DNA of 22,884 nt from Rhodospirillaceae bacterium CCH5-H10. GTDB lineage: Bacteria; Pseudomonadota; Alphaproteobacteria; Reyranellales; Reyranellaceae. The stretch lies in NCBI GenBank assembly GCA_001557035.1, contig LSKJ01000004.1, positions 1 through 22,884 of the forward strand. The letters are read 5' to 3'. The translations under genes were made by a program, and so were the position numbers. Below, piece by piece: positions 1 through 7,240 of the stretch (positions are counted from its first letter, which is position 1; each line of letters starts with the position of its first letter). The notes under the pieces were generated by a model. It did not search any database. It saw only the letters and a list, made by a program, of their open reading frames with translations, and was not told the DNA's origin.

Positions 1-624
1 ACGGTGCGGGCCGCGGTCCGCGCCACGGGCGAGCCCGTGCTGGTCGACGAGATCCCGCTGAATGACGGCGGTGCGATCGAGGAGACGGCACGGCGCTGGC
101 GGGAGGAGAACCTCACGCATGTCGTCGCCATCGAGCGCTGCGGCCCGAGCGCCGACGGCCGGCCGCGCAACATGCGCGGGGTCGACGTGTCGCCGTGGAC
201 GGCGCCGCTCGACGCGCTGTTCGAGGGCGGCGACTGGGCCAGGCTCGCGGTCGGTGACGGCGGCAACGAGATCGGCATGGGCAAGCTGCCGGCGGGCCTC
301 GTCGCGCGACACGTGCCCAACGGCGCGGAGATCGCCTGCGTCACCTCGTGCGATCATCTCGTCGTCGCCGGTGTGTCGAACTGGGGCGCCTATGGGCTGA
401 TGGCCGCGCTGGCGGTGCTGCGCCCGGATTGGCAACCGCTCATCGCGAAATTCCTGACGGCGGAATGCGACCTCGCCGTCACGCAGGCGACCGTCGACGA
501 GGCGGGCGCGGTCGACGGCGTGACCGCGCTGCGCGAGGCCACGGTCGATGGATTCGGTCCCGAAATCCACGGACCTCTGGTGGACAAGCTTGGTCGCATT
601 GCACGGGGAGAAGGCGCGGACTAG
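1..624 (+). CDS. D-glutamate cyclase-like protein (DUF4392), 5'-truncated by window edge
   Basis: The reading frame is open from base 1, so the N-terminus lies outside the window; about 207 C-terminal residues are present. The strongest mark is GDGGNEIGMG at 253-282, the signature of the DUF4392 domain. This domain forms the catalytic part of mitochondrial D-glutamate cyclase, which turns D-glutamate into 5-oxo-D-proline, and also occurs alone in bacteria. A second conserved-looking stretch is TSCDHLVVAGVSNWGAYGL at about 343-399. No signal peptide can be judged. The stop at 622-624 lies only 10 nt before the acyl-CoA dehydrogenase start, so the two genes are probably co-transcribed. D-glutamate cyclase activity is an inference from the family; bacterial members may act on other substrates. 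Confidence 0.8.
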   Translation, partial: TVRAAVRATGEPVLVDEIPLNDGGAIEETARRWREENLTHVVAIERCGPSADGRPRNMRGVDVSPWTAPLDALFEGGDWARLAVGDGGNEIGMGKLPAGLVARHVPNGAEIACVTSCDHLVVAGVSNWGAYGLMAALAVLRPDWQPLIAKFLTAECDLAVTQATVDEAGAVDGVTALREATVDGFGPEIHGPLVDKLGRIARGEGAD

Positions 625-634
625 CTTGCGCGCC

Positions 635-1801
635 ATGGAAAATCCCTACGCTCCGACGCATCCCGAGATCCGCGACGCGGTTCGCCAGCTCTGCCTGAAG
701 TTCGACGGCGCCTACTGGCGCGACCTCGACCGCGAACGCGGCTATCCGACCGCCTTCGTGAAGGCGCTGACCGAGGCGGGGTGGCTGTCGATCCTGATCC
801 CCGAGGAGTATGGCGGCGCGGGCCTCGGCATCTCGGCCGCCAGCGCGGTGCTGGAGGAGATCCACAAGGCCGGCTGCAACGCCGCCGCCTGCCACGCGCA
901 GATGTACATCATGGGCACGGTGCTGCGGCACGGTAGCAAGGAGCAGAAGGAGCGCTACCTGCCCAAGATCGCCACCGGCGAACTGCGGCTACAGGCCTTC
1001 GGCGTCACCGAGCCGTCGAGCGGCACCGATACGCTCAGCCTGCGCACCACGGCTGTGAAGAAGGACAACAGCACCTACGTCGTGAACGGCCAGAAAGTGT
1101 GGACCAGCCGCGCCGAGCATTCCGACCTGATGCTGCTGCTGGCCCGCACGACGCCGCGCGACCAGACCCAGAAGAAGACGGAAGGCCTGTCGGTGTTCCT
1201 CGTCGACATGCGCTCGGCGCTGGGCAAGGGCCTCACCATCCGGCCGATCCGCACGATGATGAACCACAACAGCACCGAAGTGTTCTTCGACAACATGGAA
1301 GTGTCGGCCGAGAACCTGATCGGCGAGGAAGGGCAGGGCTTCCGCTACATCCTCTCCGGCATGAACGCCGAGCGCGTGCTGATCGCCTCGGAATGCATCG
1401 GCGACGGCAAGTGGTTCATCGAACGGGCGGTGAACTATGCCAAGGAGCGCAAGCTGTTCGGCCGCGCGATCGGCCAGAATCAGGGCGTGCAGTATCCCAT
1501 CGCGCGGGCCTATACGCAGATCGAGGCGGCCGACCTGATGGTGCGCAAGGCGGCGGCCATGTACGAGGCCGGCATCAACGCCGGCGCCGAGGCCAACATG
1601 GCCAAGATGCTGGCGTCGGAAGCCTCGTGGGCGGCGGCCGAGATGTGCGTGCAGACCCATGGCGGCTTCGGGTTCGCCGAGGAATACGACGTCGAGCGCA
1701 AGTTCCGCGAGGCGCGCCTCTACACGGTGGCGCCGATCTCCACGAACATGATCCTGAACTTCGTCGCCGAGCACGTGCTCGGACTGCCGCGGTCGTACTA
1801 G
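635..1801 (+). CDS. Acyl-CoA dehydrogenase
   Basis: This 388-residue protein is a typical FAD-dependent acyl-CoA dehydrogenase that introduces an alpha,beta double bond into an acyl-CoA and passes electrons to ETF. The N-terminal helical domain contains IPEEYGGAGLG (about 55-65), the middle FAD-binding region contains FGVTEPSSGTD (122-132), and the C-terminal domain contains QTHGGFGFAEEYDVER (340-355). The frame is open further upstream, into the previous gene, but ATG at 635 gives the normal family length and follows the previous stop by 10 nt. No good ribosome-binding site is seen, so coupling to the upstream gene is likely. The usual MCAD-type catalytic Glu position is not acidic (TVAPIST, 364-370). 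Glu246 in NAERVLIA matches the position of the isovaleryl-CoA dehydrogenase base. The substrate is unknown; a branched or short chain is possible. Confidence 0.92.
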   Translation: MENPYAPTHPEIRDAVRQLCLKFDGAYWRDLDRERGYPTAFVKALTEAGWLSILIPEEYGGAGLGISAASAVLEEIHKAGCNAAACHAQMYIMGTVLRHGSKEQKERYLPKIATGELRLQAFGVTEPSSGTDTLSLRTTAVKKDNSTYVVNGQKVWTSRAEHSDLMLLLARTTPRDQTQKKTEGLSVFLVDMRSALGKGLTIRPIRTMMNHNSTEVFFDNMEVSAENLIGEEGQGFRYILSGMNAERVLIASECIGDGKWFIERAVNYAKERKLFGRAIGQNQGVQYPIARAYTQIEAADLMVRKAAAMYEAGINAGAEANMAKMLASEASWAAAEMCVQTHGGFGFAEEYDVERKFREARLYTVAPISTNMILNFVAEHVLGLPRSY

Positions 1802-1808
1802 CTCTTTC

Positions 1809-1879
1809 TGTCATCCCGAGCGCAGCGAGGGACCTTTGCGCGGTGGCAGCAGAGGTCCCTCGCTGCGCTCGGGATGACA
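1809..1879. repeat. Perfect 27-bp inverted repeat between convergent genes
   Basis: Arms at 1809-1835 and 1853-1879 are perfect reverse complements of 27 bp with a 17-nt loop. The arm begins TGTCATCCC and contains GAGCGCAGCGAGG. It starts 8 nt after the acyl-CoA dehydrogenase stop and ends 12 nt before the stop of the convergent Rieske gene. There is no T-run, so an intrinsic terminator is not obvious, although such a long hairpin could end or stabilise transcripts from both sides. Palindromes of this style are often dispersed intergenic repeats in bacteria; its copy number cannot be judged here. Confidence 0.9.
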
Positions 1880-1891
1880 ACGGCTTTGCAG

Positions 1892-3007
1892 CTACGAATC
1901 TGCGCTCACCGCTTCCACGATCATCTTCTGGAAGTGGATGACGAGGTGTTCGCTGTTGGTGAGGAAGCGGCCGGTGTCAGGGATCCCGCCCAGCAGGCCG
2001 CGCTGGACCGAATCGGTCAGCGCGTCGTCTTCGGCCGCCACCTGCTTGTTGAAGGCGACCAGCGACTTTGCGAAGTCCTCGCTGACGCCCGGTCCGAAGA
2101 ACTGCTCGGAAAAGCCGTGGGTTGCGTTCGGGCCGTTCGGTGTCCAGACGTCGATCGACAGGTTGGGGAAACCCGGATTGATGTTGATCGTCACATTCGG
2201 CCACAGGAAGTGATACTGCGACTGCGTTACCGCGCCGGCGACGTCGTACAGCGCGATCTTGCTCTTTCCTTCGAGGGCGGCCGGCCGGACCTGGCCGCTC
2301 TGGCTTGAGAAATGGCCGTGCGTCTTCAGCGTATAGACGTCGGGCCGCACGTCGATCGCGGCGTTGAAGCCGGGATGGGCGACGGCGCAATGATAGCATT
2401 CGAGATAGTTCTCGAGCATCGTCTTCCAGTTGGCGCCCGACTGCCATTCCTCGCGGCTGTAGTGGACGAGCGTGTCGAGATCGACGCCGCTCGCGGCGAT
2501 CAGGTCGAGGACCGGGCCATAGAGCGAACTCGCGCTCGGCGCGTCGGCGTCGAGATTGACGAAGACGAACGGTCCCAGCGCCTCGGCGCGGATCGGCAGT
2601 AGCGGAAAGTCGGCGAGATTGAAGTTGGGCTCGGAGGTCGAGCGCGGCACGCGCTTCAGGCCGCCTTCCAGATCGTAGGTCCAGGCGTGGTAGCCGCATT
2701 GCAGGCTCTTGGCATTGCCGCGGCCTTTCAGGACCTCGTGCCGGCGATGGCGGCAGACGTTCACGAAGCCAGCCAGACCCTTCTCGTTGCGCACGACGGC
2801 GACGGGCACCCGGCCCGCGTAGCCGGTGATGTAGTCGCCGACCGCGCTCAACTGCGACAGCGGTCCGACGTAGTTCCAGCTCTTGCGGAAGATCTGCGCG
2901 ATCTCGAGCTCGGTGACGGCAGGATCGGTGTACCAGGATGCCGGCAGGGATTCCCCCCGGTCGAGGGCGGCGAGCAGGGTGCGGGAAGTATCGGCCATGT
3001 TCGTCAT
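1892..3007 (-). CDS. Rieske [2Fe-2S] ring-hydroxylating oxygenase, alpha subunit
   Basis: This is the catalytic subunit of a Rieske non-heme iron oxygenase, which uses O2 and electrons from a separate reductase. Numbering from the ATG at 2998 (368 residues), the Rieske cluster motif is C82-x-H84 with C101-x2-H104 (CRHRRH and CGYHAW). The mononuclear iron site is E200-x2-H203-x4-H208 in LECYHCAVAHPGF, with an acidic stretch (AAEDDAL) near the C-terminus as candidate third ligand. Two starts are plausible: ATG 3007, which overlaps the ExoD-family stop as TGATG, or ATG 2998 three codons later; neither has a clear ribosome-binding site, so translational coupling is likely. A Glu rather than Asp in the bridging position resembles carnitine and glycine-betaine oxygenases more than naphthalene-type dioxygenases. 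No reductase gene is present in the window. The substrate is not determined. Confidence 0.9.
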   Translation of the reverse strand: MTNMADTSRTLLAALDRGESLPASWYTDPAVTELEIAQIFRKSWNYVGPLSQLSAVGDYITGYAGRVPVAVVRNEKGLAGFVNVCRHRRHEVLKGRGNAKSLQCGYHAWTYDLEGGLKRVPRSTSEPNFNLADFPLLPIRAEALGPFVFVNLDADAPSASSLYGPVLDLIAASGVDLDTLVHYSREEWQSGANWKTMLENYLECYHCAVAHPGFNAAIDVRPDVYTLKTHGHFSSQSGQVRPAALEGKSKIALYDVAGAVTQSQYHFLWPNVTININPGFPNLSIDVWTPNGPNATHGFSEQFFGPGVSEDFAKSLVAFNKQVAAEDDALTDSVQRGLLGGIPDTGRFLTNSEHLVIHFQKMIVEAVSADS

Positions 3008-3633
3008 CAGTCGAACATGACGGCCCTCAGCGTCGAAATTGCGGCCGAGATCGCGGCATGGCCGACCATCAAAAGAAACACGGTCCAGAAGGCGGTGATC
3101 ACGGTCATGATCCATCCCAGAATGGCCATCACGCCGTCATCTTCGATCAGGGCAAAACAGAAGAAGAGGATCGCCCAGGCCGGGAACAGATTGTCGAACG
3201 GAATCGGCAAGGCGAGGATCAGTACGTTGGCCACCCAGGCGAACTGCATCGCCCGGCGCGGCGTGCCGTTCACCCATCCTTCGCGCCTCGCATGCACCGT
3301 ATTTTCGAGCCACCGGATGAAGCGACGTGCCTTGTCCAGGAAGTCCTGCAGCTTGCCGCGTGGAAGGCCACGCCGGCCGATCGCACGTGGCAGCGACGGC
3401 ACCGGCCTTCCGGCAAAGTACTGCGCCAGCAGATAGAGCATCGGCACGCCGGTGATCGTCGAAAGCCACGGGATTCCGGTCGGAATGACGTTGGCGATGT
3501 TCACCGCCAGGACGGCGAAGGCATAGGAGCGTCCTTCGAGCCCGGCGAGGAACTCGTCCAGCGAGAGGACCGACCGGCGGTCACCCGCGAACAGCCGGTC
3601 GAGCGTGTCGAGAAGGCCGAAATTGTCCTTCAT
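3007..3633 (-). CDS. ExoD-family (exopolysaccharide synthesis) membrane protein
   Basis: This 208-residue protein matches the ExoD family, small inner-membrane proteins first linked to exopolysaccharide production in rhizobia; their biochemical role is unsettled. The N-terminal part has the family-like pattern SLDEFLAGLEGRSYAFAVLA (24-43) followed by ANVIPTGIPWLSTITGVPML (47-66). A basic, soluble middle segment follows (about 82-130). Hydrophobic segments lie near 37-72, 131-165 and 168-200. ATG 3633 is preceded by a purine-rich GGAAAGG and overlaps the CitE-family stop by 4 nt (ATGA). Its own stop overlaps the first possible Rieske start (TGATG). It is therefore in the middle of a translationally coupled operon of CoA-ester and oxygenase enzymes, an unexpected place for a protein of this family. 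Confidence 0.82.
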   Translation of the reverse strand: MKDNFGLLDTLDRLFAGDRRSVLSLDEFLAGLEGRSYAFAVLAVNIANVIPTGIPWLSTITGVPMLYLLAQYFAGRPVPSLPRAIGRRGLPRGKLQDFLDKARRFIRWLENTVHARREGWVNGTPRRAMQFAWVANVLILALPIPFDNLFPAWAILFFCFALIEDDGVMAILGWIMTVITAFWTVFLLMVGHAAISAAISTLRAVMFD

Positions 3634-4493
3634 CCACCTTTCCGCGCAACCAGTCGGCGGGCCAGCACGAGGTGCGGCTTGTCCAGCATCTTGCCGTCCA
3701 TGGTGAGGACGCCGGCACCCGGATTGCCCTCGAAGGTCGCAATGACGCGGTTGGCCCAGTCGATCTCGGCCTCGCTCGGCGTGAAGACCTCGTGGATGAT
3801 GGCGACCTGGTCGGGATGGATGGCGATCTTGCCGCCATAGCCCATACGGCGCGCGTCCCGTGCCTCTGCTCGCAGGCCCTCGACGTTCCTGATGTCGGGA
3901 TAGACCGTGTCGTAGGCGGTGACGCCGGCGGCCACCGAGGCCATCAGGTTGACGGTGCGGGCGAGCTTGAACGTGTCGTCGTAGACGCCGGGCGAGGGAC
4001 CCTTCGCCAGCGCGCCGAGATCGGCCATCAGATCCTCGCCGCCCCAGGAATGGCCGATCAGGCGGGCGTGCTTCGCGGGCGCCGCGGTCAGCGCGAGGAT
4101 CGCCGCGGCGCTCTCCGTCGCGATGGTGAGGATGCGCGTCGCGCCGCGTTCGATCCCCTCGCGGGCTTCGAGCGCATCGAGATAGTTCGACATCAGGTCG
4201 AGGTCCGCCTGTCCGACGCATTTCGGGAAGACGATGCCGTCGGGCTTGCCCTGCATGGCCACCGCGAGGTCGCCCAGCGTGAGGCCGGTGTCGAGCGCAT
4301 TGACGCGGACATAGAGCTTGGGGCCGGCGCGGTCGGCGCTCTTCAGGTAGGCCAGCGCCATGTCGCGGGCGATCATCTTGCGGTCGGTGGCGACGGAATC
4401 CTCGAGGTCGAGGATCAGCCCGTCGGGGCCAGAGGCGGGGCCCTTGGCGAGCTTGCGCTCGGAATCGGCGGGGACGAACAGGAAGGAACGCAT
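3630..4493 (-). CDS. HpcH/HpaI aldolase / CitE-like CoA ester lyase
   Basis: This 287-residue protein belongs to the citrate lyase beta-subunit (CitE)-like family: Mg2+-dependent TIM-barrel enzymes that cleave or form 3-hydroxyacyl-CoA esters such as citramalyl-CoA, malyl-CoA or beta-methylmalyl-CoA. Visible marks are FVPADSERK at the N-terminus, DLEDSV (29-34), VRVNALDT (62-69), the metal-ligand candidates E127 in TIATES and E153/D154 in GGEDLMADLG, and KIAIHPDQV followed by GKMLDKPHL near the C-terminus. No citrate lyase alpha or gamma subunit is nearby, so it is a stand-alone lyase. It follows the MaoC-like gene by 6 nt, with AGGAG near the end of that gene serving as its ribosome-binding site. 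The pairing with a MaoC hydratase suggests hydration of an enoyl-CoA followed by C-C cleavage, as in itaconyl/mesaconyl-CoA routes. The exact substrate is inferred only. Confidence 0.9.
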   Translation of the reverse strand: MRSFLFVPADSERKLAKGPASGPDGLILDLEDSVATDRKMIARDMALAYLKSADRAGPKLYVRVNALDTGLTLGDLAVAMQGKPDGIVFPKCVGQADLDLMSNYLDALEAREGIERGATRILTIATESAAAILALTAAPAKHARLIGHSWGGEDLMADLGALAKGPSPGVYDDTFKLARTVNLMASVAAGVTAYDTVYPDIRNVEGLRAEARDARRMGYGGKIAIHPDQVAIIHEVFTPSEAEIDWANRVIATFEGNPGAGVLTMDGKMLDKPHLVLARRLVARKGG

Positions 4494-4499
4494 CGGACT

Positions 4500-4955
4500 T
4501 CAGCTCCTGGGCTTCTTGCGCATCAGCGCCTGGCGGGTGCACTCGGCGACGATCTCGTCGCGCTGATTGATCGCGGTGTGGGCGAATTCGACGATGCCGG
4601 CATCGGGCCGCGACTTGCTCTCGCGCAGGCTCACCACCCGGGTCCGCACGCGCACCGTGTCGCCGTGGAACACGGGCTTGGGGAAACGCACGTCGGTCAT
4701 GCCGAGATTGGCGATGGTGGTGCCGAGCGTCGTGTCGTTCACCGTGATGCCGATCATCAGGCCGAGCGTGAACAGGCTGTTCACGATGCGCTGGCCGAAC
4801 TCGGTCTTCGAGGCGAATTCCTCGTCGAGATGAAGCGGCTGCACGTTCATCGTGAGGGAGCTGAACAGGACATTGTCCATCTCCGTCACGGTGCGGGTCC
4901 ATTCGTGCTCGAACACGCGGCCGACGGTGAAGTCCTCGTAGTAAAGCCCTGCCAT
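4500..4955 (-). CDS. MaoC-family hydratase (hot-dog fold), atypical active site
   Basis: This 151-residue single hot-dog protein is of the MaoC/(R)-specific enoyl-CoA hydratase family. The core is [20 protein letters not shown] (about 27-46), followed by [17 protein letters not shown] and a C-terminal strand region with [17 protein letters not shown]. Classical hydratases use Asp and His five residues apart in this loop. Here His42 is present, but the Asp position is Asn37, which is a real departure. ATG 4955 has a good ribosome-binding site (GAGGAG, about 5 nt away) and is the first gene of the leftward four-gene operon. The promoter should lie in 4956-5062, shared with the divergent oxidoreductase gene, but no convincing -35/-10 pair was seen. 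A role hydrating the substrate of the adjacent CitE-like lyase is inferred. Confidence 0.88.
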   Translation of the reverse strand: MAGLYYEDFTVGRVFEHEWTRTVTEMDNVLFSSLTMNVQPLHLDEEFASKTEFGQRIVNSLFTLGLMIGITVNDTTLGTTIANLGMTDVRFPKPVFHGDTVRVRTRVVSLRESKSRPDAGIVEFAHTAINQRDEIVAECTRQALMRKKPRS

Positions 4956-5062
4956 CTTTCTCCTCGCGAAAGTCGAACCTTCCTAGCATGGATGGACGCT
5001 GGCCGGCCCGCCATCGTATCAAGGGCGCCACAGGACGAAACACGAGACACGGGAGCGAGACG

Positions 5063-6040
5063 ATGCGCGCAATGCTGAGCGAAACGCCGGGTGGGCCGGA
5101 GAGCCTGAAGCTGGTGGAACTGCCCTCCAAGCCGCTGGGCAAGGGCCAGGTGCGCGTCGCGACCAGGGCGGCCGGCGTCAATTTCCCGGACACGCTGATC
5201 ATCCAGGACAAGTACCAGTTCAAGCCGCCGCGCCCGTTCGCGCCCGGCCACGAGATCGCGGGCGACATCACCGAGGTGGGCGAGGGCGTCACCGCCTACA
5301 AGGTCGGCGACCGGGTGATCGGCATGATCGGCCATGGCGGCTACGCCAGCGAGGCGGTGGTCGACGAGATCCAGCTGCTGCCGATGCCGAAGAACATGAG
5401 CTACGAGGACGGTGCCGCGTTCACCATGACCTACGGCACCTCGTACTACGCGCTGAAGCAGCGCAGCAGCTACAAGCCGGGCGAGACCCTGCTGGTCACC
5501 GGCGCCTCGGGCGGCGTCGGCCTCACCGCGGTCGAACTCGGCGCGCTGATGGGCCTCAAGGTGATCGCCGCCGTCGGCTCCGACGAGAAGATGGAGATCT
5601 GCAGGAAGTACGGCGCCACGATGTTCGTGAACTACGCCAAGGAGAAGATGCGCGACAAGGTCAAGGAACTGACCGGCGGCAACGGCGCGGACATCATCTA
5701 CGACGCGGTCGGCGGCGACGCCTTCGACGAATCGGTTCGCTGCATCGCCTGGTACGGCCGCCTGCTGGTGGTCGGCTTCGCGGCGGGCCGCATCCCGTCG
5801 CTGCCGGCCAACCTCGCGCTGCTGAAGAGCTGCGACGTGCGTGGCGTTTTCTACGGCGCCTGGCGCGGCCGCGAGCCGGCGGAAGCGCGCAAGAACTTCG
5901 ACGAGATGCTCGCCTGGTACGGCGAGGGCAAGCTGAAGCCGCACATCTCCATGCGTTTCCCGCTGGAGAAGGCGGCCGACGCCATGAACGCCCTGCTGTC
6001 CCGCAAGGCGACCGGCAAGGTCATCATCGACGTCGCCTGA
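5063..6040 (+). CDS. NADPH:quinone oxidoreductase-type MDR enzyme (zinc-free)
   Basis: This 325-residue protein is a medium-chain dehydrogenase/reductase of the quinone oxidoreductase/enoyl reductase type. The GroES-like N-terminal domain holds AAGVNFPDTLIIQDKYQ (36-52) and FAPGHEIAGDITEVGEGV (59-76). The Rossmann domain holds the NADPH loop VTGASGGVG (145-153). Neither the catalytic-zinc Cys nor the four structural-zinc Cys of alcohol dehydrogenases is present, so it is a zinc-free reductase. The frame is open from 4988, but ATG 5063 is preceded by GGGAG at 5051-5055 and gives the normal length. It is divergent from the MaoC/CitE operon and is followed after 16 nt by an SDR gene, so the pair is probably an operon. 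Its substrate, perhaps an enoyl-CoA or a quinone, is unknown. Confidence 0.9.
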   Translation: MRAMLSETPGGPESLKLVELPSKPLGKGQVRVATRAAGVNFPDTLIIQDKYQFKPPRPFAPGHEIAGDITEVGEGVTAYKVGDRVIGMIGHGGYASEAVVDEIQLLPMPKNMSYEDGAAFTMTYGTSYYALKQRSSYKPGETLLVTGASGGVGLTAVELGALMGLKVIAAVGSDEKMEICRKYGATMFVNYAKEKMRDKVKELTGGNGADIIYDAVGGDAFDESVRCIAWYGRLLVVGFAAGRIPSLPANLALLKSCDVRGVFYGAWRGREPAEARKNFDEMLAWYGEGKLKPHISMRFPLEKAADAMNALLSRKATGKVIIDVA

Positions 6041-6056
6041 GGGCGGGGAGGATCGC

Positions 6057-6812
6057 ATGGGCAGACTGTCGGGCAAGATCGCGATCGTGACCGGTGCCGC
6101 CTCGGGCATCGGCGAGGCGTCGGCCAAACTCTTCGCCGACGAAGGCGCGCAGGTCCTGGCGGTCGACCGGCCCGAGTCCGCGATCGAGACGGCCCATGCG
6201 GGCAACAAGTCGATCGCGGCCTTCGCCGCCGATATCACCGGTGACGACGCGCCGAAGCAGATCGTCTCCGCCGCGCTGGAGAAGTTCGGCGCGCTCGACA
6301 TCCTGTTCAACAATGCCGGCGTCAGCGGCCGTGCCTTCGTCGAGGAAATGACCGACGAGATGTGGGACCGCGTGAACGCGGTCAACGTGCGCGGCATGTT
6401 CCGGCTGTGCCGCGAGGCCATCCCGGCGCTGAAGCTCAGGGCCCGCGACAAAGGCCGAGCGCGCATCGTCAACACCGCGTCAGTCATGGCCTTCGACACC
6501 GACTACGGACTGGCGGCGTACTGCGCCTCCAAGGCGGGTGTCGGCGGACTGACGCGCACGCTGGCGCTGGAACTCGGCAAGTTCAACATCACCGCGAACT
6601 ATGTCTGCCCGGGCGCCATCTACAGCGGCATGACGCGGACCAACTTCGACAAGCCGGAGATCCGCGAGGTCTGGGAGAAGAAGGCGGCGCTGCGCCGGCT
6701 CGGCCAGCCCATCGACATCGCCCGCGGCGCGCTGCTGCTGGCCTCCGACGAAGCCGACTTCATCACCGGCCACGAACTGGTGGTCGATGGCGGCCTTACC
6801 CTGCGCACGTGA
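6057..6812 (+). CDS. SDR family NAD(P)-dependent oxidoreductase
   Basis: This 251-residue classical short-chain dehydrogenase/reductase oxidises or reduces a hydroxyl/keto pair. The cofactor loop is TGAASGIG (12-19), and an Asp at the end of the second strand (D37 in AVDR) favours NAD over NADP. NNAG is at 85-88. The catalytic residues are S142, Y155 and K159 (YCASK). The C-terminal stretch VCPGAIYSGM is the usual segment after strand six. ATG 6057 has GGGGAGG 6 to 8 nt upstream and starts 16 nt after the MDR gene, so the two are co-transcribed. Family members of this type include 3-hydroxyacyl-CoA and many alcohol dehydrogenases; the substrate is not readable. It is the last clearly ordinary gene before the disturbed 6813-8492 stretch. 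Confidence 0.93.
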   Translation: MGRLSGKIAIVTGAASGIGEASAKLFADEGAQVLAVDRPESAIETAHAGNKSIAAFAADITGDDAPKQIVSAALEKFGALDILFNNAGVSGRAFVEEMTDEMWDRVNAVNVRGMFRLCREAIPALKLRARDKGRARIVNTASVMAFDTDYGLAAYCASKAGVGGLTRTLALELGKFNITANYVCPGAIYSGMTRTNFDKPEIREVWEKKAALRRLGQPIDIARGALLLASDEADFITGHELVVDGGLTLRT

Positions 6813-7240
6813 GACGCAGGCAATAAGGGTATGAACCCAGGGCGCTGGAAACTTCTCCGGCCAGGAGCCTAAGCCCGCGCACCTCATAAGCTCTTGATGC
6901 TGGCGGCCATCAATTGCCTGAAGTCTTTAAGCCGGGCGGCCGCTGCGCTCGGTGCCGCTCAGACTGCCGACGCCATCGCAATCGTAGCGGCGAAAACCAG
7001 TTTCGGCGTCTGACGATCTACGCCGCAGGCCTCCGCCACTTGCGGGCGTGACATCTCTCCAGCGCCAGTGCCTACGGCAGGATCCGGCAAGAGAATCGGC
7101 CATCCTGATTCCGCGACGCCATCCGACCGAGTTGTGCCGAAGACAACTCCAACCGCGTCACCTCGACGTCGGCACTCAACCTGTTCTCCCGCGGCGCACT
7201 TCAGCTGTTGATGTGAACACTTGACCGACAGCGGTAGTGA
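6813..7240. other. Stretch with no convincing gene
   Basis: No convincing gene is visible between the SDR stop and the remnant at 7241. All three forward frames carry stops. A 38-codon ATG frame at 6897-7013 ends in an alanine-rich stretch (LGAAQTADAIAIVAAKTS) but has no clear ribosome-binding site, and I do not recognise it. The leftward frame over 6959-7714 is long but runs antisense to the remnant at 7241-7801 and has a shadow-like composition rich in Arg. No tRNA cloverleaf and no clear terminator after the SDR gene were found. It reads like decayed coding DNA. Confidence 0.5.

Noticed and set aside
3637..5292. Upstream extension of the ExoD-family frame, giving a 761-codon protein
   Set aside because: The extension is read out of frame through the CitE and MaoC genes. 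ATG 3633 with a ribosome-binding site gives the normal ExoD length.
4886..6499. 537-codon - strand frame opposite the MDR and SDR genes
   Set aside because: Runs across two real genes and their control region; Asp/His/Arg-rich with no domain.
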